A stretch of 64,000 nt of DNA, from NCBI RefSeq assembly GCF_003194585.1, contig NZ_QHKZ01000001.1, forward strand, positions 62,001 through 126,000, read 5' to 3'. Positions 1-9,510 of this stretch are shown here, piece after piece. The translations under genes were made by a program, and so were the position numbers. A model generated the notes under the pieces. That model saw only the letters and a program-made list of their open reading frames with translations. It did not search any database and had not been told where the DNA came from. Each line of letters starts with the position of its first letter. The stretch's first letter is position 1. The stretch comes from Nocardioides daejeonensis (GTDB lineage Bacteria > Actinomycetota > Actinomycetes > Propionibacteriales > Nocardioidaceae).

Positions 1-2175
1 CCGGCACTGACGGCGCTGCTGGCCCTGCCCTGCGGGGCGCTGGTGCTCTGGAGCGCGCGGGGCCGGCACTGGTTCGTCGTCGGTGGGCTGGCTCTGTTCC
101 TGGCGGTCGGTGCGAGTGCGCTGCTGAGGGAGCAGGCGGTCGCCGACGGCGCTGTGGCCCGGCTCGCGGCCGCGCGTGCCGGCGTAGAGGTCGAGCTGCG
201 CATCGTCGGCGACCCGCGACGGCTGCAGGGAGGTCGTGGACCGGAGCGGTTCGGCGTCCCGGTCAGGATCGACCGACTCGGGAGCGAGGGCCGGGTCTGG
301 CAGGTGCGGTCGCCGGTGCTGCTGCTCGGCGAGGGGGAGTGGGGTCGGGCGGAGCTGGGCGGTCGCTGGCGGGTGCGACTGCGCCTCGCTCCGAGCGACG
401 ACCCCGAGCTGGCTGCCCTCGCTACGCCGTTGGGCGAGCCGAGGTTGTTGGGCGAACCCTCCCCGGCGTGGCGCGCCGCAGCGGCCGTGCGTGCCGCGGT
501 CCGCACCGCGGTGGCGACCGCGGGGCATCCGGAGCGAGCCCTGGTGCCGGCGCTGGTCGACGGTGACGACGGTGGCCTGCCCGAGGATCTGCAGGCGGAC
601 TTCAAGACGACAGGACTGACGCACCTTCTCGCGGTTTCAGGCACCAATCTCACCCTGGTGGTGGGCTGCCTCGTGCTCGTGGGACGGCGGTGCGGAGTCC
701 GCGGGCGGGGCCACTATGCGGTGGCCGCCGCCGGGATCGTCGGCTTCATCCTGCTTGCTCGTACCGAGCCCTCGGTCGTCCGTGCCGCCGCGATGGGCAC
801 GGCGGCCCTCCTCGGCCTGGCCTACAACGGACGCGATCGAGGACTCCGCGCTGTCGGCCTCGCCGTGCTGGGCCTGCTCGTCTGGGATCCGTGGCTCGCG
901 ATCACGGTGGGGTTCGCGCTCAGTGCACTGGCCACCGCCGGAATCCTGTTGCTTGCGCCGGGCTGGGTGACGGCGATGGAGGTGTGGCTGCCACGCTGGG
1001 CCGCGCAGGCGGTTGCGGTGCCCCTGGCTGCCCAGCTCGCTTGCACGCCGGTCGTCGCCGGGATCTCCGGGCAGGTCAGCCTGGTCGCCGTGCTGGCCAA
1101 TCTGCTCGCCGCGCCGTTGGTGGCACCTGCGACGATCCTGGGCCTGCTCGGTGGTCTGCTTGCACTTGTCTGGGCTCCGGCAGGGCAGGTGGTCGGGCGC
1201 TTCGCGGGCTGGGCAGCAGCCGGGATCATCGAGGTCGCCCGGAGGTGCGCCGAGCTGAGGTTGCCGGCCATCGACTGGGACACCTCGACACCCGCCCTCG
1301 TCGGCCTGACCGGCCTCTGCCTCCTCATCGTCGCGCTCACCGGACCACTGCTCACCCGGCCTCGACTCGCGATGGCGGTCGTCCTGCTGTTGACCGGGCT
1401 GCTGGTCGTGCCGCTGCCGACCCCGGGCTGGCCGCCGCCCGGCTGGGTGCTGGTCGCCTGCGACGTCGGTCAGGGAGACGGGCTGGTGTTGCGCGCCGGA
1501 CCGCAGGCGGGCGTGGTGGTCGACGCCGGTCCGGACCCCCGGTCGATGCGTCGGTGCCTCGACGCGCTCGGGATCGAGCAGGTGCCGATCCTGCTGCTCT
1601 CCCACTTCCACGCCGATCACGTGGACGGCGTCGACGGGGTGCTGCGCGGCCGCACGGTGGGTCAGGTGCTGGTCACCGCACGTGCGGATCCGCCCGAGGC
1701 CGCCCGGCGGGTGCTGCACCAGGTGGGCGCGCGGGCTCGGGTGCCGGCGTACGGCGAGACGTTGCGTGCGGGGGAGGTGACGCTCCAGGTGATCGGCCCG
1801 CCTCCAGCGCTGCTCGCCGATGGTCCCAACAACGCGTCGCTCGTCGTGCTGGCGGAGGTTGCTGGCACCCGGATCCTGCTGACTGGTGATGCGGAGCCTG
1901 TCGCTCAGCGTGCTCTCCGACGCACGCTCGCCGACCTACGGGTCGACGTGCTCAAGGTGCCTCACCACGGCAGTCGCTACCAGGAGCTCGACCTGCTCCT
2001 GGCACTGCGTCCCCGGGTGGCGGTCATCTCGGCCGGTGTCGACAACGACTACGGGCATCCCGCGCCCGAGACCCTGGCGGCACTCGACGCGGCAGGTGTG
2101 GTGGTGCTGCGCACCGACCGTGACGGCGACGTGGCGGTGACGCGCCGGGACGGGGAGCTGCGGACGGCTCGGTGA
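1..2175 (+). CDS. comEC: ComEC/Rec2-family competence protein, 5' end outside the window
   Basis: This is an inner-membrane DNA-uptake channel of the ComEC/Rec2 family. The frame is open from base 1, so the true start lies upstream; a GTG at 43 is possible but would remove part of the first membrane segment. The visible protein has two N-terminal hydrophobic segments, a soluble OB-like stretch, then the many-helix Competence domain (roughly 590-1440 nt), which includes the conserved TGLTHLLAVSGTN region. The C-terminal third is a metallo-beta-lactamase-like domain with the metal motif LSHFHADHVDG (about 1598-1630 nt) and a later KVPHHGSRY motif. In transformable bacteria ComEC moves one DNA strand across the membrane. 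comM and dprA occur about 30 kb downstream. Family assignment is firm; competence of this organism is not shown. Confidence 0.93.
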   Translation, partial: PALTALLALPCGALVLWSARGRHWFVVGGLALFLAVGASALLREQAVADGAVARLAAARAGVEVELRIVGDPRRLQGGRGPERFGVPVRIDRLGSEGRVWQVRSPVLLLGEGEWGRAELGGRWRVRLRLAPSDDPELAALATPLGEPRLLGEPSPAWRAAAAVRAAVRTAVATAGHPERALVPALVDGDDGGLPEDLQADFKTTGLTHLLAVSGTNLTLVVGCLVLVGRRCGVRGRGHYAVAAAGIVGFILLARTEPSVVRAAAMGTAALLGLAYNGRDRGLRAVGLAVLGLLVWDPWLAITVGFALSALATAGILLLAPGWVTAMEVWLPRWAAQAVAVPLAAQLACTPVVAGISGQVSLVAVLANLLAAPLVAPATILGLLGGLLALVWAPAGQVVGRFAGWAAAGIIEVARRCAELRLPAIDWDTSTPALVGLTGLCLLIVALTGPLLTRPRLAMAVVLLLTGLLVVPLPTPGWPPPGWVLVACDVGQGDGLVLRAGPQAGVVVDAGPDPRSMRRCLDALGIEQVPILLLSHFHADHVDGVDGVLRGRTVGQVLVTARADPPEAARRVLHQVGARARVPAYGETLRAGEVTLQVIGPPPALLADGPNNASLVVLAEVAGTRILLTGDAEPVAQRALRRTLADLRVDVLKVPHHGSRYQELDLLLALRPRVAVISAGVDNDYGHPAPETLAALDAAGVVVLRTDRDGDVAVTRRDGELRTAR

Positions 2176-2222
2176 GCGGCGGCACGGCGTCGCAGGTAGG
2201 ACGGCGCGGGCACCGGATGTCA

Positions 2223-2228
2223 TAGGCT
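2223..2228 (+). promoter_or_regulatory. Probable -10 hexamer of smc
   Basis: The hexamer TAGGCT fits the actinobacterial TAnnnT -10 pattern. It lies 27 bases before the smc GTG, leaving a short leader with the Shine-Dalgarno-like GAGGAG at 2244-2249. No convincing -35 was found. Confidence 0.4.
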
Positions 2229-2255
2229 CGGGGCGGTCCAGCAGAGGAGACGCGT

Positions 2256-5200
2256 GTGTATCTGAAGAGCCTGACCCTGAAGGGGTTCAAGTCCTTCGCG
2301 TCCGCGACCACCCTGCAGCTCGAGCCCGGTATCACCTGCATCGTCGGGCCCAACGGCTCGGGCAAGTCCAACGTGGTCGACGCCCTGGCGTGGGTGATGG
2401 GCGAGCAGGGCGCCAAGTCGCTTCGTGGCGGCAAGATGGAGGACGTCATCTTCGCCGGTACGTCGGGGCGCCCGCCCCTGGGCCGGGCGGAGGTCGCGCT
2501 CACCATCGACAACAGCGACGGCGCGTTGCCGATCGACTACGCCGAGGTGACGATCAGCCGCACGATGTTCCGCAACGGCGGCTCGGAGTACGCCATCAAT
2601 GGCAGCTCCTGTCGTCTCCTCGACGTGCAGGAGCTGCTGAGCGACTCCGGCATCGGTCGCGAGATGCATGTCATCGTCGGGCAGGGGCAGCTGGACTCCA
2701 TCCTGCGCGCGACTCCCGAGGACCGGCGCGGCTTCGTGGAGGAGGCGGCGGGCGTCCTCAAGCACCGCAAGCGCAAGGAGAAGGCGCTGCGGAAGCTCGA
2801 CGCGACTGAGGGCAACCTCAATCGACTCAACGACCTGCTCAGCGAGATCCGGCGGCAGCTCAAGCCGCTCGGGCGACAAGCGGAGGTGGCGCGCAAGGCG
2901 GCGACGGTGCAGGCCGATGTGCGGGACGCGCGTGCCCGGCTGCTCGCCGACGACCTGGCCACCGCGAAGAACAGCCTCGAGCAGGAGATGGCCGACGAGA
3001 GCCTGCTTGTGCAGCGGCGCACGGAGGTCGAGGCCGACCTGACCGCAGCCCGTGAGCAGGAGGCCGCCCACGAGGCGGCGTTGCGGGAGAGCCTGCCGGC
3101 GCTCTCGCAGGCTCAGGACACCTGGTTCGCGCTCTCCGGGCTGCGGGAGCGCCTGCGCGGCACCGAGTCGCTGGCCTCGGAGCGGCTCCGCAACGCACAG
3201 CAGGCGCAGCCCCTCGACAACGAGGGCGGTCGGGATCCGGAGCAGTTGGAGGCCGAGGCGGAGAAGGTCGGCGTCCAAGAGGAGCAGATCAACGCGGAGG
3301 TCGAGCAGCACCGTACCCAGCTCAACGAGGCGCTGAGCGCCCGCAAGGCGGCCGAGGACGCGGCGGCCGAGGAGGACCGCCGGGTGGCGGGCCTGCAGCG
3401 GGCGGCGGCTGACCGCCGGGAGGGTCTGGCCCGGCTGCATGGCCAGGTCAACGCGTTGAAGTCCCGTGCCGCGGCCTCCGACGAGGAGGTCGGCCGGCTC
3501 GAGTCCGCCCGCACGGAGGCGCTGGCCCGAGCGGAGCGCGCTCAGCTCGACTTCACCGCCCTGGAGACGAAGGTGGCCGGTCTGGATGCCGGCGAGGAGG
3601 GGCTCGACGCCGAGCACGAGGCCGCGACCGAGGCGCTTGACGAGATCGAGGAGCAGCTGGCAGCCGCGCGCGAGCAGGTCCGCATCGCCGACCAGGAGCG
3701 CACCGGACTGGCGGCTCGCAAGGACGCCCTGGAGCTCGGTCTCGCCCGCAAGGACGGCGCCGGCGCGCTCCTGGCAGCCGACGGCGAGGTCTCCGGGCTT
3801 CTCGGCTCGGTGGCCGCGCTGCTGACCGTGCACACCGGGTTCGAGGTGGCCGTGGCGAGCGCCTTGGGCCAGGCAGCCGACGCCGTTGCCGTGACCGGGA
3901 CCGATGCGGCGATCACGGCCCTGGGCCACCTGAAGTCGGGTGACCTGGGTCGGGCCGGTTTGCTGCTCGGTGGCGCTCCCGAGCGGCAGCGCGATGACTG
4001 GCCGTCGCTCCCCGACGGTGCGCGCTACGCGGTCGACGTCGTGGAGTGCCCGGCGGAGCTTCGCGCCGCACTCGCCCGGCTCCTGCACAAGGTCGCCGTG
4101 GTCGACGACCTGTCCGCCGCGCAGGCCGTGGTCGCGGCGGTGACCGACGTCGTGGCGGTGACGCGCGAGGGCGACCTGCTCGGCGCTCACTTCGCTTCGG
4201 GGGGCAGCAGCGGAGGGCAGTCGCTGATCGAGATCCAGGCGGCTCTTGACGAGGCGACCGAGTCGCTGGCTGCTGCTATCGCCACCACCGAGCGGCTGAC
4301 CTTCGAGATCTCACGACTGGAGGGCCGCCGCCTGGAGGCGCAGAAGCGGGTCGACGTGGCTCTGGCGCAACTTCACGAGTCGGACGCCAACCTGGCGGCG
4401 ATCGCCGAGGAGCTCGGGCAGTACGGGTCACAGGCCCGCGCCGCGCGCGGCGAGGCCGAGCGGCTGGCGGCGGCGATCCTCAAGGCGCAGCAGTCCCGTG
4501 AGTCCGACCTGGCCGGTCTCTCCGAGCTGGAGAGCCGGCTGGCCGCTGCCGAGGCGGCCCCGGAGGAGGAGCCGGACACGGAGGCGCGGGAGCGCCTGCT
4601 GGAGTCGGCCCGCGAGGCGCGGCAGGCCGAGATGGACGCACGCCTCGCGTTGCGTACCGCCGAGGAGCGTGCTCGCGCCCTGCACGGCCGTGCTGACGGA
4701 CTGCGTCGGGCGGCCCGGCAGGCCCGCGAGGCTCAGGCACGGGCGGTGGAGCGCCGCGAACGGGCTGCTCGCGAGGCTCGCGCCGCCACCGCTGTCACGA
4801 CCGGCGTCGCCTTCGTGCTGGAACGTCTCGAATACTCGCTGGCGCTCGCGTCGCGTGCCCGGACCGACATCGAGGAGTCACGCGCCGGGCGGGAGCAGGC
4901 CCTGATGGAGGTGCGGGCCCGGCTACGCGATCTCGGTCGCGAGTACGACGAGCTGGTCAACACCGCCCACCGTGACGAGATGGCACGCACCCAGCAACGG
5001 ATGCGGATCGAGCAGCTCGAGGAGCGGGCGCTGGAGGAGCTGGGTCTCGATCCCGAGGCGTTGGTGCGCGAATACGGCCCGGACCAGCTGGTCCCGGTGC
5101 AGACCGCGCCCGAGGCCGCTGCCGATGCGTCGGAGGCATCAGAGGAGCCGGGCGACGAGCAGGCCCAGCAGGAGCCGGCAGGCATCCCCTTCGTTCGTGA

Positions 5201-5855
5201 GGAGCAGGTCAAGCGGCTCAAGACGGCGGAGCGCGCCCTGGCGATGCTCGGCAAGGTGAACCCGCTCGCGCTGGAGGAGTTCTCCGCCATGGAGGAGCGA
5301 CACCGGTTCCTCACCGAGCAGCTGGAGGACCTGAAGACGACCCGCCGTGACCTGCTCGACATCGTCAAGGAGGTCGACGCGCGCGTGCAGGAGGTCTTCG
5401 CCGAGGCGTGGGAGGACGTCCGTACGGCCTTCGACCACGTCTTCAAGCGACTCTTCCCCGGCGGGGAGGGGCGGCTGATCCTCACCGACCCCTCCGACAT
5501 GCTGACGACGGGCATCGAGGTGGAGGCTCGCCCGGCAGGCAAGAAGGTCAAGCGGCTCTCGCTGCTCTCCGGTGGGGAGCGCTCCCTGGTCGCGGTGGCG
5601 TTCCTGGTCTCGCTCTTCAAGGCCCGGCCCTCGCCCTTCTACATCCTCGACGAGGTCGAGGCGGCGCTCGACGACACCAACCTCGGCCGGCTGCTGGAGA
5701 TCTACGAGGAGCTGCGGGAGAACTCGCAGCTCTTGGTGATCACTCACCAGAAGCGCACCATGGAGGTCGGCGACGCGCTGTACGGCGTGACCATGCGCGG
5801 CGACGGCGTCACGACCGTCATCAGCCAGCGTCTCCGGGAGAACGAGTCCGCATGA
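2256..5855 (+). CDS. smc: Chromosome segregation ATPase SMC
   Basis: SMC is the core ATPase of the bacterial condensin (SMC-ScpAB) that compacts and segregates the chromosome. The 1199-residue protein has the usual order: N-terminal Walker A GPNGSGKS (residues 32-39), a long coiled coil rich in Glu, Ala and Arg, a hinge around residues 500-640, the returning coiled coil, and a C-terminal head with the signature LSGGER and Walker B FYILDEVEAALDD. An acidic Ala/Glu-rich linker (about residues 950-985) interrupts the second coil, as is common in actinobacterial SMCs. The start is GTG 2256 behind GAGGAG. The stop overlaps the next start by four bases (ATGA). scpA and scpB are not in the window. 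Confidence 0.97.
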   Translation: MYLKSLTLKGFKSFASATTLQLEPGITCIVGPNGSGKSNVVDALAWVMGEQGAKSLRGGKMEDVIFAGTSGRPPLGRAEVALTIDNSDGALPIDYAEVTISRTMFRNGGSEYAINGSSCRLLDVQELLSDSGIGREMHVIVGQGQLDSILRATPEDRRGFVEEAAGVLKHRKRKEKALRKLDATEGNLNRLNDLLSEIRRQLKPLGRQAEVARKAATVQADVRDARARLLADDLATAKNSLEQEMADESLLVQRRTEVEADLTAAREQEAAHEAALRESLPALSQAQDTWFALSGLRERLRGTESLASERLRNAQQAQPLDNEGGRDPEQLEAEAEKVGVQEEQINAEVEQHRTQLNEALSARKAAEDAAAEEDRRVAGLQRAAADRREGLARLHGQVNALKSRAAASDEEVGRLESARTEALARAERAQLDFTALETKVAGLDAGEEGLDAEHEAATEALDEIEEQLAAAREQVRIADQERTGLAARKDALELGLARKDGAGALLAADGEVSGLLGSVAALLTVHTGFEVAVASALGQAADAVAVTGTDAAITALGHLKSGDLGRAGLLLGGAPERQRDDWPSLPDGARYAVDVVECPAELRAALARLLHKVAVVDDLSAAQAVVAAVTDVVAVTREGDLLGAHFASGGSSGGQSLIEIQAALDEATESLAAAIATTERLTFEISRLEGRRLEAQKRVDVALAQLHESDANLAAIAEELGQYGSQARAARGEAERLAAAILKAQQSRESDLAGLSELESRLAAAEAAPEEEPDTEARERLLESAREARQAEMDARLALRTAEERARALHGRADGLRRAARQAREAQARAVERRERAAREARAATAVTTGVAFVLERLEYSLALASRARTDIEESRAGREQALMEVRARLRDLGREYDELVNTAHRDEMARTQQRMRIEQLEERALEELGLDPEALVREYGPDQLVPVQTAPEAAADASEASEEPGDEQAQQEPAGIPFVREEQVKRLKTAERALAMLGKVNPLALEEFSAMEERHRFLTEQLEDLKTTRRDLLDIVKEVDARVQEVFAEAWEDVRTAFDHVFKRLFPGGEGRLILTDPSDMLTTGIEVEARPAGKKVKRLSLLSGGERSLVAVAFLVSLFKARPSPFYILDEVEAALDDTNLGRLLEIYEELRENSQLLVITHQKRTMEVGDALYGVTMRGDGVTTVISQRLRENESA

Positions 5856-6304
5856 CCGAACGCCCGCCCCTGCCGACCCGCGCCGACTACGTCGCATGGC
5901 GCACGGTGACCACCCGCTGGCGTGACGACGATGCGTACGGGCACCTCAACAACGCCACCTACTACGAGCTCTTCGACACCGCGGTCAACGCCCACCTCTT
6001 CGAGCACACCGGCGTCAACATCCGGCAGCTGCCGCAGATCGGCATCGTCGCGGAGACCTCCTGCCGCTACTTCCGAGAGATCGGCTTCCCCGAGCCCATC
6101 GAGACGGGCCTCGTCGTGGAGCGGATCGGCACCTCGTCGATCGTCTACCGGATCGGCCTCTTCCAGGGCGATGGCGTGGAGGCGGCCGCCGAAGGACGCT
6201 TCGTGCACGTGTACGTCGACAACACCCGTGGCGCCGGAGACCGCCCGGTCACTCCCATCCCTGAGGCGATCCGGGCCGCCGTCGAGCCTCTGCTTCGGCG
6301 CTGA
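5852..6304 (+). CDS. Hotdog-fold acyl-CoA thioesterase (4HBT/YbgC-like)
   Basis: A 150-residue single-domain hotdog protein that probably hydrolyses an acyl-CoA or aryl-CoA thioester in the cytosol. The motif D27-A-Y-G-H-L-N-N corresponds to the DxxGHxNN active-site signature of the 4-hydroxybenzoyl-CoA thioesterase family, with the Asp as catalytic residue. The length is typical. The ATG overlaps the smc stop, so translation is probably coupled, although no functional link to SMC is known. The substrate cannot be told from sequence. Confidence 0.85.
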   Translation: MTERPPLPTRADYVAWRTVTTRWRDDDAYGHLNNATYYELFDTAVNAHLFEHTGVNIRQLPQIGIVAETSCRYFREIGFPEPIETGLVVERIGTSSIVYRIGLFQGDGVEAAAEGRFVHVYVDNTRGAGDRPVTPIPEAIRAAVEPLLRR

Positions 6305-6369
6305 TCACCAACTCGGCACCGGTGGGTCCTGTTTCGGATGCGGCGGCGTACCTCTGGTTGGATTGGACC

Positions 6370-7527
6370 ATGAACAACGTGTCGGACTGGCTCTACCTGA
6401 TCATCGGCATCCTGGTCGTCGGCGTCGTCGCCCTCGGCTTCGTCTTCACCGGTCGCAAGGGCGGTACGCCGAAGAGCAGCACCGAGGTCATCGCCCGTCC
6501 GGCGCCCACCACCCCTGCCGAGGTGGAGGAGCCGGGGACCGAGCCGGTCGTCGTACCGGAGGAGCCGGAGGCTCAGCCGGAGCCGGCTGCTCCTGCCCTC
6601 GACCGCCCGGAAGGCACCAAGAGCCGACTGGTCCGGCTGCGTGAGCGGCTCTCCCGCTCGCAGGGCGCGCTGGGCAAGGGGCTGCTGGCCCTGCTCTCAA
6701 GGGAGCGTCTCGACGAGGACACCTGGGAGGACATCGAAGACACGCTCCTCACTGCCGACATCGGCGTTGCCCCCACACAGGAGCTCGTCGAGAAGCTGCG
6801 CACCCGACTGCGGGTCGAGGGTGGGGGAGCAGTCGACGCCCGAGCCGTGCTGCGCGAGGAGCTGGTCGACCTGGTCGGTCCGGAGATGGATCGCCGACTG
6901 GCGGTGACCGGCGCTGACGGCAAGCCCGGTGTCGTGCTGGTCGTCGGGGTCAACGGCGCCGGCAAGACCACCACGGTCGGCAAGATCTCCCGGATCCTGG
7001 TCGCCGAGGAGAAGCAGGTCGTGCTCGGTGCGGCCGACACCTTCCGCGCTGCCGCGGTCGAGCAGTTGGCGACCTGGGGCGAGCGGGTCGGTGTGCCCGT
7101 GGTCCGCGGCGAGGAGGGCTCCGATCCCGCTTCCGTCGCCTTCGAGGCGGTCAAGCAGGGCGTGGACGAGGCGCGTGACGTCGTCCTGGTCGACACCGCC
7201 GGCCGGCTGCAGAACAAGGCCGGCCTGATGGACGAGCTCGGCAAGGTGAAGCGCGTCATCGAGAAGCAGGCTCCGGTGACCGAGGTGCTGCTGGTCCTCG
7301 ACGCCACCACCGGCCAGAACGGCATGATCCAGGCCCGGGTCTTCTCCGACGTCGTCGACGTGACCGGGATCGTGCTCACCAAGCTCGACGGGTCGGCGAA
7401 GGGCGGCATCGTGGTCGCCGTGCAGCGCGAGCTCGGCGTACCGGTGAAGCTGGTCGGCCTGGGCGAGGGCCCCGACGACCTGGCACCCTTCGACGCCGAG
7501 GCCTTCGTCGACGCGCTGCTCGGCTGA
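6370..7527 (+). CDS. ftsY: Signal recognition particle receptor FtsY
   Basis: FtsY is the membrane-associated GTPase that receives ribosome-SRP complexes and hands them to the Sec translocon. From ATG 6370 the product is 385 residues: a hydrophobic N-terminal helix (LYLIIGILVVGVVALGF), a Pro/Glu-rich acidic linker, then the N and G domains with GVNGAGKTTT (about residue 194), DTFRAAA, DTAGR (about 274) and TKLDGSAKGG (about 337). An in-frame GTG at 6322 is an alternative start, but the ATG puts the membrane helix at the terminus as in other actinobacterial FtsY. No clear ribosome-binding site precedes either. Its partner gene ffh lies 4.4 kb downstream, past the nitrogen genes. Confidence 0.95.
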   Translation: MNNVSDWLYLIIGILVVGVVALGFVFTGRKGGTPKSSTEVIARPAPTTPAEVEEPGTEPVVVPEEPEAQPEPAAPALDRPEGTKSRLVRLRERLSRSQGALGKGLLALLSRERLDEDTWEDIEDTLLTADIGVAPTQELVEKLRTRLRVEGGGAVDARAVLREELVDLVGPEMDRRLAVTGADGKPGVVLVVGVNGAGKTTTVGKISRILVAEEKQVVLGAADTFRAAAVEQLATWGERVGVPVVRGEEGSDPASVAFEAVKQGVDEARDVVLVDTAGRLQNKAGLMDELGKVKRVIEKQAPVTEVLLVLDATTGQNGMIQARVFSDVVDVTGIVLTKLDGSAKGGIVVAVQRELGVPVKLVGLGEGPDDLAPFDAEAFVDALLG

Positions 7528-7533
7528 GGCCGA

Positions 7534-7550
7534 ACGCCGTGCCACGGCGT
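7534..7550 (+). terminator. Hairpin after ftsY
   Basis: ACGCCGTG and CACGGCGT form a perfect 8-base inverted repeat around one base, seven bases after the ftsY stop. There is no T run. Its right arm touches the first GlnR-like box, so it may be a weak terminator or simply part of the amtB control region. Confidence 0.4.
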
Positions 7551-7595
7551 CACGCAGCCGTAACACGGCGCACCCAGACGTTGCACGGATGAAAC
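7549..7595 (+). promoter_or_regulatory. Two GlnR-like boxes upstream of amtB
   Basis: The actinobacterial GlnR operator is gTnAC-N6-GaAAC. Here GTCAC-N6-GTAAC occupies 7549-7564 and GTTGC-N6-GAAAC occupies 7580-7595. Each box has one departure from consensus, and their starts are 31 bases apart rather than the canonical 22. They lie about 120-165 bases before the amtB start, a usual place for nitrogen control of amtB-glnK-glnD. Binding is inferred. Confidence 0.55.
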
Positions 7596-7712
7596 ACGCC
7601 GCGCGACGCGGCGTTACCGGAGTCGCCCAGGGTTGAGGCGTCAAGGCGGTACCGGCCGCGACGACGAGGTCGCGCGCCGGACGTCGATGGAACCAATCCC
7701 TGGGAGGTCCCT

Positions 7713-9403
<1,691 letters not shown>

Positions 9404-9412
9404 TCCTTGCCC

Positions 9413-9461
9413 GACGCCCGCCGCACCGTGAGTTCAGACAAACCCTGGTGCGGCGGGCGTC
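9413..9461 (+). terminator. Strong hairpin between glnK and glnD
   Basis: GACGCCCGCCGCACC at 9413-9427 pairs perfectly over 15 bases with 9447-9461 across a 19-base loop. It begins ten bases after the glnK stop. No U tract follows, as is common for actinobacterial terminators. It would separate amtB-glnK from glnD. Confidence 0.7.
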
Positions 9462-9510
9462 ACCCTGGCTGTAACGCCTCGCCACAGACCTAGGACGAAG
9501 GAGCCACGTC

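Noticed and set aside
2220..4190. Long open frame of 656 codons on the minus strand inside smc
   Set aside because: It is antisense to a certain smc gene and has the Leu/Arg/Gly-rich composition expected of a high-GC shadow frame, with no motif, signal or ribosome-binding site.
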